Source of the DNA: Petrosia ficiformis
Lineage: Eukaryota; Porifera; Demospongiae; Haplosclerida; Petrosiidae
NCBI GenBank assembly: GCA_947044365.1
Contig: OX345636.1
Location: 8,142,001 to 8,206,000, forward strand
Length of the DNA: 64,000 bases
Direction: 5' to 3'
Shown: positions 11,390-21,839 of the stretch, one piece after another
How the letters are laid out: each line of letters opens with the position of its first letter
Position numbering within the stretch: position 1 is the first letter of the stretch
Program-made: the position numbers and the translations under genes
Notes under the pieces: model-generated
Told to the model about the DNA's origin: nothing
Database searches by the model: none
The model's input: only the letters and a program-made list of their open reading frames with translations

Positions 11390-11830
11390 CAACTCTGTGT
11401 AACTGTGTTAGTGTAAAACAGTAACTCAGTATAGTGGATAACACTTGTATAACTGTGTGTTAGTGTAAAACAGTAACTCACTTGTTAGTATGATGGAGAA
11501 CACTTGTATAACTGTGTGTTAGTGTAAAACAGTAACTCACTTGTTAGTATGATGGAGAACACTTGTATAACTGTGTGTTAGTGTAAAACAGTAACTCACT
11601 TGTTAGTATAATGGATAACACTTGTATAACTGTTTGTTAGTGTAAAACAGTAACTCACTTATTAGTATGATGGAGAACACTTGTATAACTGTGTGTTAGT
11701 GTAAAACAGTAACTCACTTGTTAGTATGATGGAGAACACTTGTATAACTGTGTGTTAGTGTAAAACAGTAACTCACTTGATAGTACAATGGATAACACTG
11801 TATGACAGTGTGTGACAGTGTAAAACAGTC
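11390..11830. repeat. 59-bp minisatellite, about 7 copies
   Basis: The unit holds CACTTGTATAACTGTG and GTAAAACAGTAACTCAC; cacttgtata starts at 11442, 11501 and 11560. The edge units are degenerate. Confidence 0.9.
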
Positions 11831-12240
11831 ACTGCTTTCATGTCTGTACTGTTTTCAACCAACTACATTGAATCATTCAGATGATGATCATATACAAAGC
11901 TTACTATAATATTGAATTACTTGTTATTAGCATTGTTTTAGCATGGGCTAAAATAAGTGTGCATATAAGAGTAATGATACTTGAATTCCTTCCTCATTAA
12001 TACAAAATACTCACAAAGTCTTTAGTTGAGTACATTGAAGTACTTTTAAGTCCTTTCATCAAAGGAGGCATTAAATACTGTCAATTTGTTATAATTGAAT
12101 AAAGCTTGCAGATGTAATATATCAAAGTGGAATGGAAGTTTAACAATCTGTCAGCTACATATGAACAGCACCTAAATACCTAGTACTAATGCTTTGACTT
12201 CATTACTTCTCAGCTAGAAGCATTCGTACCTGTGCTTCTC
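11831..12240. other. No gene seen
   Basis: AT-rich unique-looking sequence between two minisatellites; no open frame, RNA or TIR element could be supported. Confidence 0.6.
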
Positions 12241-12243
12241 AAA

Positions 12244-12600
12244 TGTACATACATGTACTTGAGCACATTTTCACTAGTAGAACTTGTACTTGTGCCTGTA
12301 CTCAAATGTACTTGTAGATTTACATGAGTACATTTTAACTAGTATAATTTCTACTTGTGCTTGTACTCAAATGTACATGTACATGTACTTGAGTACATTT
12401 TAACTAGTAGAGCTTGTACTTGTGCTTGTACTCAAATGTACTTGTGCTTGTACTCAAATGTACATGTACATGTACTTGAGTACATTTTAACTAGTAGAAC
12501 TTGTACTTGTGCTTCTACTCAAATGTACTTGTACATGTACTTGTACATTTTAACTAGTAGAACTTGTACTTGTGCTTGTACTGAAATGTACTTGTACATG
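12244..12600. repeat. Minisatellite of TACATGTACTTGAGTACATT units
   Basis: Imperfect units of about 60-66 bp combine ACTAGTAGAACTTGTACTTG with CTCAAATGTACATGTAC. A spurious frame reads C-T-C-A repeats. It leads directly into a truncated SINE copy. Confidence 0.75.
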
Positions 12601-12684
12601 CAACTCTCATTTTTCATTTTTCCATTGCCTCAGGTGTCTTTCTTTCTTTCTTTCTTTCTTTCTTTTTACATCTCTGATAACATC
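12600..12684 (+). mobile_element. 5'-truncated SINE copy (body and CTTT tail)
   Basis: Matches 230-300: CAACTCTCATTTTTCATTTT, then an expanded CTTT run, then GATAACATC. The tRNA-like head is missing. Confidence 0.65.
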
Positions 12685-12721
12685 TTGTACTTGAGTACAT
12701 TTTCACTAGTAGAACATGTGC

Positions 12722-12875
12722 TTGTGCTTTTAGTTATAGTTATAGTTAATTAACTAAAATAATATTAGGCTTACTAAAAGGGTTTTAGTTTTAGTTAACT
12801 AACTAAAAGTGCCTATTATACCTTTACAAGATTAGTTTTAGTTATAGAATTAACTAAAACAACACCATTGTGTAT
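12722..12875 (-). repeat. Dispersed AACTATAACTA-bearing repeat, inverted copy
   Basis: Reverse complement of 8153-8308 with a few small indels. Confidence 0.65.
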
Positions 12876-13627
12876 ATATATGTACATATTACATAGTATG
12901 CTAATACGTCGTATATACAAAATATATCACATCCAAGGACACAAAACGAGGGTGTATATGACCTATTAGGATGCTACGTATATACAATATATTTTATGAT
13001 GGTGACATCTCCTGCATAGTGTGCAAATGGAAGGTCTATATACAATATATAGAACTCACCACATGAAAGGGATGATATCACCATCATACTTTATATATAA
13101 TTATATGTAATATATATACCATGGCTTCGAGGGCCAATATCAAGGTGCGAGGGTCTTATGTTCACCATATATACCGAGAAGCCATGGTATAGCTAACAGA
13201 AACATCAAAGAAGAACAGGACAATGGACACGAGTAACAGGCTAACACAACTTACACTTTCAGCGATATGGGGCAATCAAACGAATAGTTCCTGGGAGAAA
13301 CGCCCATCTATTGGTTCTTTTTTTAAAGAGACAAAGAGAGCTTATTTTCTGTGTTTATTTCTCGAACACACTTCCTATAGCTTTCATTCTCTTTACACTT
13401 TCGGTGACTGTGCATGTGCAAAACCATGACATCATACAGGTTCAAGCATGTGATATCTTAAGAAGCCATGGTCTATATCTTCTGGAACATATTTACACAC
13501 ACACACCGCTATATCCACCATGGTTAATTAGCTTAATGATCAACATTAAAGTTTATTAATATTGCAATGTGATTATGATAAGAAAACATTAAATGGTGGG
13601 TATATTGAGTTTATTGTTATAACTGGT

Positions 13628-15026
13628 TTATTGATTGATGTGAAGATTAATATTGAAGACACCTCCATGTACAGTTTGAAAGTTGAGTGTTTTCAAGGCA
13701 TCGCTAGGAGGAATGGGTGGCAGACTTTCGATGGGAGGCTTGCATTCTAAAGTCAAATTGGCTTGGTTTTCATCATTTCCCTTTTGTTTGTTTGTAACTG
13801 TGGCTTTACAAGCTGTTTGTATTTGATGAACAGAGGTTCGCTCATATGATCTCAAGCCTTCTTTAGATAAGTGTCCAGAGCGTTCCATGATTACCTTTTC
13901 TGGGTTGGAGGCACTGTTCATCCGGGAAATTGAAGTTGCACGCAGGCTGTGATTTGATTTATTCTCAACATCAATACCAGCTTGTGAACAAATATCCTTC
14001 AATTTTGTGTCAAGTTTGTTGTGGCCTATTGTCATAACAGAATACTATGGGGCAGAATCTTCAATTGGTACTTTTGTTAAAGGCTTGCAATAAAACACAC
14101 TGTTTTCATGAAGACCATCAGGAAGTTTGGAGATATATAATTTGAGAAGAAAAACATGGCAACGATTAGCAACTTCAGGTCTAGCATATTGACAAATTTT
14201 CTTATTTTCAAGGTTTAACTGCTTTCTACCCCCAGGGCGGTTCTTGGATCCATGCTCTACATACTCAACAAATTCCAGCATTTGGTCAGGGCAATCCGGA
14301 TCTGGTTCATAACCAAAATTCAACTGAGCCAGTGTTAAATTGCAATGTTCTCAGCCACTTCTCAAAACAAAGTTCAACCCATTATAATAGAAAACTGCAT
14401 TCAAAAGACCATCTGGGGTTTCTGAATTTAGAACTGTGCTCTCCCATAATTTGTCTTCTTCTTCATTCATTATAATACCTGCTTTTGTTGCTGATGTTTC
14501 TCCTATTCCTTCCTTGTGTAGATTTTCAAGAAGTGCATGAAGAGACTCGAATTCACCATCTGGATTCTGAATTTTGAGTTTATATGGTGAGTTAGTTAGT
14601 GTCAATGTATCGACTCAATCCACACATTATGGACACCAGGCTTCTTGGACAGTATGGATCCTCATTTGATTTACGAACCTCAGAGACAAATGTACACAAC
14701 CAATCACGTACTTCCTTTGCCTCATTTCTCAGTAAAATGTCATTTGGTGGCCCACTTCTGCCAGACTGCTTGCGGGTTTCTAACCAGTCCTCGAAAATAT
14801 TTACAGCCCATTGTGTGACTTTTTCAGTATTTTGCGGAGTGATCTTCTTCTTAAGACTGTCTGTTTCCGATGATGAAGAAACAAAAGAGAAACGCCCATC
14901 TATTTGTTCTTTCTTTCTCTTTTTTAGCGACAAAGACAGCTTCTTTTGTGTGTTTACACGCTTCATGGCCTTCACTCTCTTAGAGTTTCTGTGACTGTGC
15001 ATGCGCATGCGCATGTGCAAAACCAT
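13628..15026 (-). pseudogene. Crypton tyrosine recombinase (KIAA1958/DUF3504-like), broken
   Basis: The reading runs 15026 to 13628. The N-terminal part carries WAVNIFEDWLETRKQSG, followed by a segment with PDPDCPDQMLEF and a C-terminal tyrosine-recombinase core. In that core HSLRAT supplies the His-x-x-Arg, SGHL the second His, and GLRSYERTS the nucleophile Tyr. This is the arrangement of animal Crypton proteins and their domesticated relatives, which cut and rejoin DNA through a phosphotyrosine. Breaks are a frameshift near 14600 (two frames overlap), an in-frame TGA at 14353-14351 and an in-frame TAG at 14047-14045. The frame is otherwise open, so decay is recent. Confidence 0.8.
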
Positions 15027-15041
15027 GACGTCATACCAGTG

Positions 15042-15160
15042 GTGATATATGGCATATATCCCTGCTGTACTCGTGAACGAACTTTGATGGGGTTGTATAA
15101 CTTCCCTGCGGTTGTATAACTGCCCTGTAGTCGGGGATATATGCCATATACATGTATATG
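15042..15160. repeat. Inverted repeat TATATGGCATATATCCC upstream of Crypton
   Basis: TATATGGCATATATCCC near 15045-15062 pairs with GGGATATATGCCATATA near 15137-15155. Direct GTTGTATAACT copies lie in the loop. It could mark an element end or be a chance feature of the Crypton leader. Confidence 0.55.
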
Positions 15161-15344
15161 CCCTGTTGGCTCTTTGATGTTTCTTTTAACTATGGTATAT
15201 ATATGTATAATTATATATATATCTACATAACAAAACCTAAAGAAACCCCATTATTATGATGATTTTGCAGTCTACTTATTTTCCAGCTTGTACATGTATA
15301 ATTATATAGGAAAATGGAAAGCCAAATGAATATATAACTTATTA

Positions 15345-15377
15345 ATTAGGAAGTTAATTATTTTCACTGTATATATA

Positions 15378-15419
<42 letters not shown>

Positions 15420-15456
15420 TATATATAGTTGGAGGGAAAATAATTAACTTCCTAAT
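15345..15456. repeat. Perfect 21-bp inverted repeat around a TA microsatellite
   Basis: Arm 15345-15365 (starts ATTAGGAAGTTAATTA) is the exact reverse complement of 15436-15456, separated by 70 nt of TA-rich sequence. It may be the ends of a tiny foldback element whose interior is the TA tract. Confidence 0.8.
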
Positions 15457-15479
15457 TATATATATATATATATAATTGT

Positions 15480-16282
15480 ATCTATATAATAATGCCGTTG
15501 TCTGTCTGTCACAATTAAATTCCCTTGCAACAAAGACCCAGAAAATCATTAGATGTTGATGTGCGTGCGTTGACGTGATGTAATAAAATGAGGCATTGAC
15601 AGTAAATTTGACATTTGTGCATTGAAAAAGAAGCTTTGAGTGATAATCAGCGACAGAAATAGACAAAGAGAGAGAATAACTTTGGAGATAGTAGTAGAAT
15701 GAGAGTTTAGGATAGATAGAGGACAAACATGGACTTAGGCATGGAGGGAGAAGAGCTTTGGAGACAGTAGTATAAAGAGTGTTCAGGAGATCTTTAGATA
15801 GAGAGAGAGACATAGATGGAAAAGGAAAACACTAGCTGATATAATTATAGAGAGAAGCTTAGCTAACATCTGATAGAGATAGGAACACAGACAAGACTAA
15901 TTGATATAGAGAGAGAAGCCCAGCTAACATCCGATAAAGATAGACAAATGAATGAGCCTGTAGTGTACTGCACTTAGAATGTACTACAGGAGTGAATTTG
16001 GGAGCTCTTTGGATACAGAAATTCCATAGCAACAGTATGTAGTGTCTATGTCCGCAATTGCTTGACAATTTTTTGAACAATTTTTACACAGAGTCGGAGA
16101 GAGAGCGAGAGACGTATCATTTAGTTTATTCATTTATTAAATAATACATTCATTTGTATTATAAATATATTATATTTATATCACTAGAACATACTATGCT
16201 TGCCTAGCTTAAACCGCTGAAGGCATGGAAGAAAGATAAGATGAGCATGCATAAACATTTGTATCAGTTAGCAGCAGTATAT
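15480..16282. other. GAGA-rich region without recognised gene
   Basis: Sequence enriched in AGAGAGA with two similar blocks, GAGAAGCTTAGCTAACATC and GAGAAGCCCAGCTAACATC. Frames are short and not conserved-looking. It may be a decayed element. Confidence 0.4.
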
Positions 16283-16300
16283 TATATATATGTATATATG

Positions 16301-16361
<61 letters not shown>

Positions 16362-16368
16362 TATATAT
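16283..16368. repeat. (TA)n microsatellite
   Basis: Long near-pure TA run. Confidence 0.85.
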
Positions 16369-16770
16369 GTGACCGTATATTAGAAAAATAATAGCAGATG
16401 TTGTGCAAAATTTGAATTTTTACTTTTTGGTATTCTGAAATAGATTGTTGTCTTGGCTACAATTTAGTTTTTGAATCAATGAAATCGCAATGCGTTGCTC
16501 AGTTATGACCAGTTTAAGTCGTCCTACCGTGGTTGTCAACTTCTTAGAAAAACGCGTTTTTGTCTTGCTAATTAATTGTGGCGAGCCTGAGCGAGCCCCA
16601 CACTAGTCGTGTAAACGAGATTCCGTCGATATATATATATAGAGAGAGAGAGAGATACGACTTCTTACTGTTAAAACTCTTACTTACCGTTAAAACTCTT
16701 ATAATACATGCAATGGAAATAAAATAAATCAGCATGCGACTTGCACGTTATCTGTACACACGTGTTCAAA

Positions 16771-17250
16771 ATGGCTGATTCAATTTCAACTAAAATAAGA
16801 GCGAAGAGAACACGACAAGAAGAAACTCCTGAACAGCGCCAAGAGCGACTGAAAAAACGCAGGATCTCAGATAGACGGCGTAGAGAATCAGAAACTCCTG
16901 AAAAAGGTTGTGCTAGACTGGAACTTCTTAAACTGATGACCAGAGAGCGGTCAGACTAGCTCAGCTAAGTAATAATCAGCAACAAAGACTATCTACGGAA
17001 AGTGACGACCAGAGAGCTGCTAGACTAGCTCACCTAAGTCACAATCAGCGACAAAGACTGTCTACTGAAAATGATGACCAGAGAGCTGCCAGACTAGCTC
17101 AGCTAAGTCATAATCGCCAGGAAAGAATGTCTTTAGAAAAACCAGAAGAAAGACAACGTAGACTGCAGCTCGACAGAGACGGACACCAACAAACAAGACA
17201 ATTGCGTACACAAAGCCATGCTGATTTGGCGAATCTGAGTTCATCTTCTG
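16771..17250 (+). pseudogene. Helitron-like N-terminal remnant with 69-bp coding repeats
   Basis: The ATG at 16771 opens a basic, glutamine-rich frame (RTRQEETPEQRQERLKKRR, SDRRRRESETPEK). It breaks near 16930 and continues in another frame as about three 23-residue repeats of the form LSTESDDQRAARLAHLSHNQ. Such ETPE and RAARLA repeats are typical of N-terminal regions of Helitron-encoded PIF1-helicase proteins in invertebrates, from memory of the family. No rolling-circle or helicase motifs follow. It could instead be another repeat-bearing transposon ORF. Confidence 0.5.
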
Positions 17251-17396
17251 CATGTTTATTTTTCCGGCTATTTTTTATTGGCGACATCTCTATTACTCTA
17301 CCGTGAACCAAAGCTCCAGAATGTATTTCCTCTCCAATTTCAGATACATCAAAATTGTCAAATTCCAATTTCCTCTTCAAGTTACTACTGGCCATG
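17240..17396 (-). pseudogene. Possible transposon ORF fragment (MASSNLKRKLEF)
   Basis: A minus-strand frame reads MASSNLKRKLEFDNF then VHGRVIEMSPIKNSRKNK, which resembles an OB-fold-like small protein found near invertebrate transposons. It collides head to head with the Helitron-like remnant near 17250. The assignment is tentative. Confidence 0.35.
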
Positions 17397-17837
17397 ATCT
17401 CTTCACTTCGATTTCCCATGCAACTAAATGTGGATGTAGGAATGCGCATGCGTATAAACTCGTGAAGGCTCGCCCCCACAATGTTTCTACATTCTTCTAG
17501 TTATTCATACATTTCCCGCGTGTTCGTAAATTAACTCCGTTTATTCAATGTCATGTGAATCAACCGCGTGGTGGAAAGGTTAAGGTCATTTGGACTCCAT
17601 GATTTGCTGGTTTTCTCTTGAATCTGTGTTGATTCTAGGACCTCGGAAGACTTCTGAAAGGTGAGTAAGATATTTTAATGTTTGTATTAAGTGTGTAGTG
17701 AATGTTGCTAGCAGTGTGCGTAGCATTATTTAAACGGGAAGTATCAGAGACTGTTCAATTAGCTTTGTTTTTTTATGGATAGAATATAATTATAACTTTA
17801 TTTGTATGGATGTAATAAAATGGTGTATGCGTGGGAG

Positions 17838-19560
17838 TTAGCTATTTATCCTCTTGCATAAACGACGGTTGTGGCCTGCCTGACCACAGTTTCCACAAAT
17901 TCTTTGTCGCTTTGCAGGAGGAAGTGTGGAGGTAGGCAACTGAAACTGTACTCTAGAAGTTGGTGCTACAGATCGAGGTGATGATACAGGGGTTGGTACT
18001 GGTGTTCCTGGTCGTGGTACTGATGGCAAGGGTCCGGTAAGGTCTTTGGCCTTATCGGAACAGTATGGTCGAATTTTGTCGTATAAATACCACTGTCTTT
18101 CTGCTGACATCCCTTGAGGTTCAATAATTGGTGGCATTTCATGTATGGTAGGATTCCATGAATCATCTTTTAATAGAGCTGATTCTATTTCAGTAGAATC
18201 TCTCAAAATTTTGGAAATTATTATTCCTTTTTTGTTGGTAGAAGCAGTAAAATGGTGGTATTTAGTAATATTACTTATCTTTTTAAGATGTGTTGCAAAG
18301 AATGTTACCCAGTTGTAAGTGGGAACAATGACCTGCCCATTATGAGTACCCACAAGCTGGGCATGATTGACAGCTGCTGACTGTTCAACAACATTGACAA
18401 TGTCATCTAAACATTCCACACGAGTTTTCCTGAATCGTTGTTTAAATAGACCGAAACAAGAGTCTGGAGTAAATTTCGTATGGCCTGGTATCATGAATGA
18501 TAAGGTAATAGATTTATTTAAGCCTACAAGGACTCTCCATAGTAGATACTGTTGAATAAAGCAACAAGTAATTAAGTTAATTAATGTATTGTAAAGGTAA
18601 AATTTTGCCATACCTGAATGACTGTGTTGTTCTTATTCTGACCTATGCAATTGTCAGCATGCATGGCCAGTTTCTGTTCTCCAACCCCATAGATGGAAAG
18701 AAAGTGGTGGAGTAGGCTGGTTACTGTGTTCGACCCTTTTCCGGTGTCTACTTGTTCGTCAATGAGGTAATTAATCTTAGTGTGATAATGTAAAAGTAAA
18801 TTATTGTTTGTTTAGATTTTGTTAGGTTTACCTGTTTGGGTATTCCTTCACAGCATACCCCGAATATGCCACACTTTCGAGGTGTAAGAAAATATATGGG
18901 ACCAGGTTGCATTGGATCACTAGGGAAATGCACTTGTTGTGCATAGTCGAAACTCAGATGGAGAGTCATGTCAAGAGAGGAGGTAGGTGTTTCATTTAGT
19001 AGTGGTGGTTGTTTGTATGTGCCATCTGGCAAACAATAAAATTTTTTCAGGTCCTCTTTGCTCATTTGACATTGCAATTTGTAAAATTGCCGTTCATATT
19101 TCGCCCTTTCTATATGTAGTTTAGCTTGCTCAAGAACCTATTTTTTTTGTTGATAAAATGAGTAATTTTATGTACCTGTTGTTTAACATCCTCTGATGCA
19201 TTATTTGCGTCAGTTATAACTCTGGAATTCTGTTGACATACCCAGCACAAATCTGACTGTGGCTTGGTGATTATAATTTGAGGTACATACTTCTTCCAGA
19301 GGGAACAGAAAGTTGTGTATGCTGCAAGACGTCTGTCGGACTGTTCATTAGCTTTAGTGTATTGAGTCCATACTAATTTTTTGGTCATGTTTGTTGGTAA
19401 GAGTTGTAAATCCATCCTTTTGTAACCAGGAATTCTTTCATGGAGCACACTGCATTTAATTTGTCCTACGAAGTGCTTAGAGACTTTCGAGTCCCAGTAA
19501 GCAAGTGGGTAGAAGAACACATGTAGTACTCCATATCGGAAAAAGAGCCAAGTTTGGGAT
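17838..19560 (-). CDS. Spliced transposon-type gene, DNCxGQNKNN family (DUF7869-like)
   Basis: Four minus-strand exons join with GT-AG introns of 38-65 nt: about 19560-19176, 19137-18832, 18775-18614 and 18548-17838 (stop TAA at 17840-17838). The order is a YGVLHVFFYPLAY-like start, a CWVCQQNS motif, YLIDEQVDTGKG, HADNCIGQNKNNTVIQ, LLWRVLVGLNKSITLSF, PGHTKFTPD and a terminal zinc knuckle CGNCGQAGHNRRLC. The D-N-C-x-G-Q-N-K-N-N and G-H-T-K-F blocks define a large invertebrate family of presumed RNase H-fold transposon proteins; that activity is inferred. The first exon boundary is uncertain. Exons are open and splice sites clean, so it may be a recently active gene. A related element fragment sits at 46376-46560. 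Confidence 0.65.
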
Positions 19561-19569
19561 CTCGTAAGT

Positions 19570-19665
19570 GAACAGTGGCCAAAATATATGCAGCAGAAAC
19601 GACAGTGTTGGAAATGGTAAACATTTTGAGAAACAAGCTCAGTCCTCTAAGGGTTAATTAACTTA
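19570..19665. mobile_element. Terminus of the DUF7869-like transposon
   Basis: AAATATATGCAGCAGA and CTCAGTCCTCTAAGGGTTAA here recur at 42020-42100 in the same order, and TTAACCCTTAGAGGGCTGAG recurs reversed at 46376. It therefore marks one end of a dispersed element that upstream encodes the DNCxGQNKNN protein. Confidence 0.6.
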
Positions 19666-19759
19666 ACTTAACTTAAATACTAATATTTAGATATATTGAC
19701 CCTAAAGCCCACAATACAAGTAAATTGTGTAGTTACAAATGATGTGTTACATGTACATG

Positions 19760-20433
19760 CAGGCATGGGGCGAAGTACTTTTAAAAGTACTTGAGTACAT
19801 TCCAAGTACTTTATAAGGTTGAAATCACGAGTACAAGTACAAGCACTTGGTTTTAACAGCTGTAATCAGTACGAGTACAAGTACTTTAGTACAGTACTTA
19901 AGCACTTTTACTCACTATCTTCAATATTACATAGTAAAACAATAGGAAATAGTAACTAGAAATAATTAAAAAAGTTATTGCATCTAATGAACATTAACTT
20001 AGAAAATCTAGAGTCATTCAGTCTACATCTTTCTGGTGTAAAACCTTTTCCTGCTGTACTAAATAAACGTTCTACAGCTGCGGATGATGACGGCACCGAT
20101 AGAACCCTTTTCACCAGTGGTGTAAGTTTCTGGTATAGATTTGACACTTCTCATATATAAAAGACAGGCGCTACTGTTTGAAAATCCTTGATACTATAAC
20201 AGTATACACAATCACACATAGCTAGTTTTAACACCTGTAATGTTAACTAACTGTGTTAAAGTACTTTAATGTGCTTCAAAGTACTTAGGAAGTACAGGAA
20301 TGTTTTACACTGTGCTTAAGTACAAGTACCTATTAGATGTCAATAAAAGTACTTAAATACATTACAAGTACTTTCAAGTACTGTGCTTAAGCATGCTCAA
20401 GCACGAGTATCAAAGTGCTTCGCCCCATGCCTG
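19760..20433. mobile_element. 674-bp internally deleted hAT element with exact 8-bp TSD
   Basis: The ends CAGGCATGGGGCGAAG and CTTCGCCCCATGCCTG form the TIR. TGTACATG flanks exactly at 19752-19759 and 20434-20441, the 8-bp duplication expected of hAT. Subterminal regions are packed with AAGTACTT/AAGCACTT motifs, probably transposase-binding sites. The only coding sequence left is the hATC domain. A diverged relative with its own TSD is at 37125-37676. Confidence 0.92.
19956..20147 (-). pseudogene. hAT transposase C-terminal dimerisation domain (hATC)
   Basis: The frame carries VLSVPSSSAAVERLFSTAG and CRLNDSRFSKLMFIRCN, the signature of the hAT dimerisation domain, and ends NNFFNYF at a stop. 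Everything N-terminal (zinc finger, RNase H core) is deleted inside the TIR-bounded element. Confidence 0.88.
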
Positions 20434-20441
20434 TGTACATG

Positions 20442-21500
20442 TATATGAAACAATATTTGTATTATTTATATAATACACATGACATTTCAGTATAACTGAC
20501 ATGACTTTGTGCTATGTGACACCATTAACTTGAGAGAAGATGAAGCTGATAAGGAACTTGTACATGTAGGTTACTTCAAAATAGAAATCAGACTCTGTGT
20601 TAATAATACATGTATATACATGTACAGTATTTGTATTAGCTAAATACATGTAAATGTATGTGTACATGTATATTAGATTGACAAAATTATGATATTCTTT
20701 TTAAAAAAGGTCACCATAATAACTAAATATTATCCAACCATGCGTTCCACACCAGTAAAACATCTTGTAGGTATCAAACAGTACCTGAAACACCATCAAC
20801 AACTCATTCAGACTACTACAATACTAGATCTATCTAAAAATTTGCTTTTATAGCGTACTGTACAACAACAGTAATACTCATCAGCACATAAATGGAGCAC
20901 CTTCTGTTGACATTTACCTCTCTTTACTAACTCAATTGCTACCTACAAAAGCCTACCAAACACTACTAAATAAGCCATGTATTGACATGAATATTATTTA
21001 AATAACTCAATATTTCAGTATGCAAACAGAAATGATTTGTCGTATCATTTTACTGTATTAACATCTAAATACTGATATATCACTGATCCTTAGGTAGTAC
21101 TATCATATGTAGTTGGTCTGCACTCATCTAATAAATTGATTGTATACAAATATACTTAGCAGTTGTGAATCATTATTATATTTCCATCTGGTTCTATTCA
21201 TGATATATGTATATTCATGATTTAGTAGATGGTGCATTTGTTAACATAGCGTACATTAATCTCCTGTGTATCCAGATATGTTGATGAGGTTATTACATTA
21301 TTGATAATATACCTCTCCAGATCACCTGTTGAGGTAAGTAATGGAAATCTAAATAGTATTCTACATTACTTGTACAAATATAATTATTATTACAAACATG
21401 GGCTTTAGTGATAATATCTGGTATTCCTACAGGTCATGAAATCAGGAGAAGATAAATAATATATAATTATGATGAACTCTTGGACTGTAGTGGTTACATA
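20442..21500. other. No gene seen
   Basis: AT-rich sequence with short frames only; no TIR element or RNA gene recognised. Confidence 0.55.
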
Positions 21501-21503
21501 CAT

Positions 21504-21779
21504 GTAACTTCAATACCACTAAGGTACCTAATTGTGTTGCCATGGGCTCGTAACTTCAATACCACTAAGGTACCTAATTGTGTTGCCATGGGCTCGTAAC
21601 TTCAATACCACTAAGGTACCTAATTGTGTTGCCATGGGCTCATAACTTCAATACCACTAAGGTACCTAATTGTGTTGCAATGGGCTCGTAACTTCAATAC
21701 CACTAAGGTACCTAATTATGTTGCAATGGGCTCGTAACTTCAATACCACTAAGGTACCTAATTGTGTTGCCATGGGCTC
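21504..21779. repeat. 46-bp minisatellite, 6 copies
   Basis: The unit starts GTAACTTCAATACCACTAAG and ends GCCATGGGCTC, at 21504, 21550, 21596, 21642, 21688 and 21734. Copies are almost identical, so the expansion is young. Confidence 0.95.
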
Positions 21780-21839
21780 TTCTTTTACAATATAAACATC
21801 AAAGACTACCATTTATAGCATCAACTCAAACACACAGAC

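Larger units (their letters stand above)
13195..15200 (-). mobile_element. Crypton-bearing element with inverted ends
   Basis: The Crypton ORF is enclosed by AACAGAAACATCAAAG (13195) and CTTTGATGTTTCTTTT (near 15174), with CCATGGTATA-like sequence outside, giving imperfect inverted ends of about 28 bp. Copies of the 5' leader (AAACGCCCATCTATT, GTGCAAAACCATGAC) occur at both 13300-13430 and 14890-15030, so the left part repeats the leader in the opposite direction relative to the gene end. Classical Cryptons lack TIRs, so either this is an unusual lineage or the ends belong to a host repeat. Confidence 0.5.

Noticed and set aside
11390..11830. CRISPR-like direct repeats
   Set aside because: Units are contiguous with no unique spacers, the context is eukaryotic, and no cas genes are present. 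The same applies to the arrays at 21504 and 61138.
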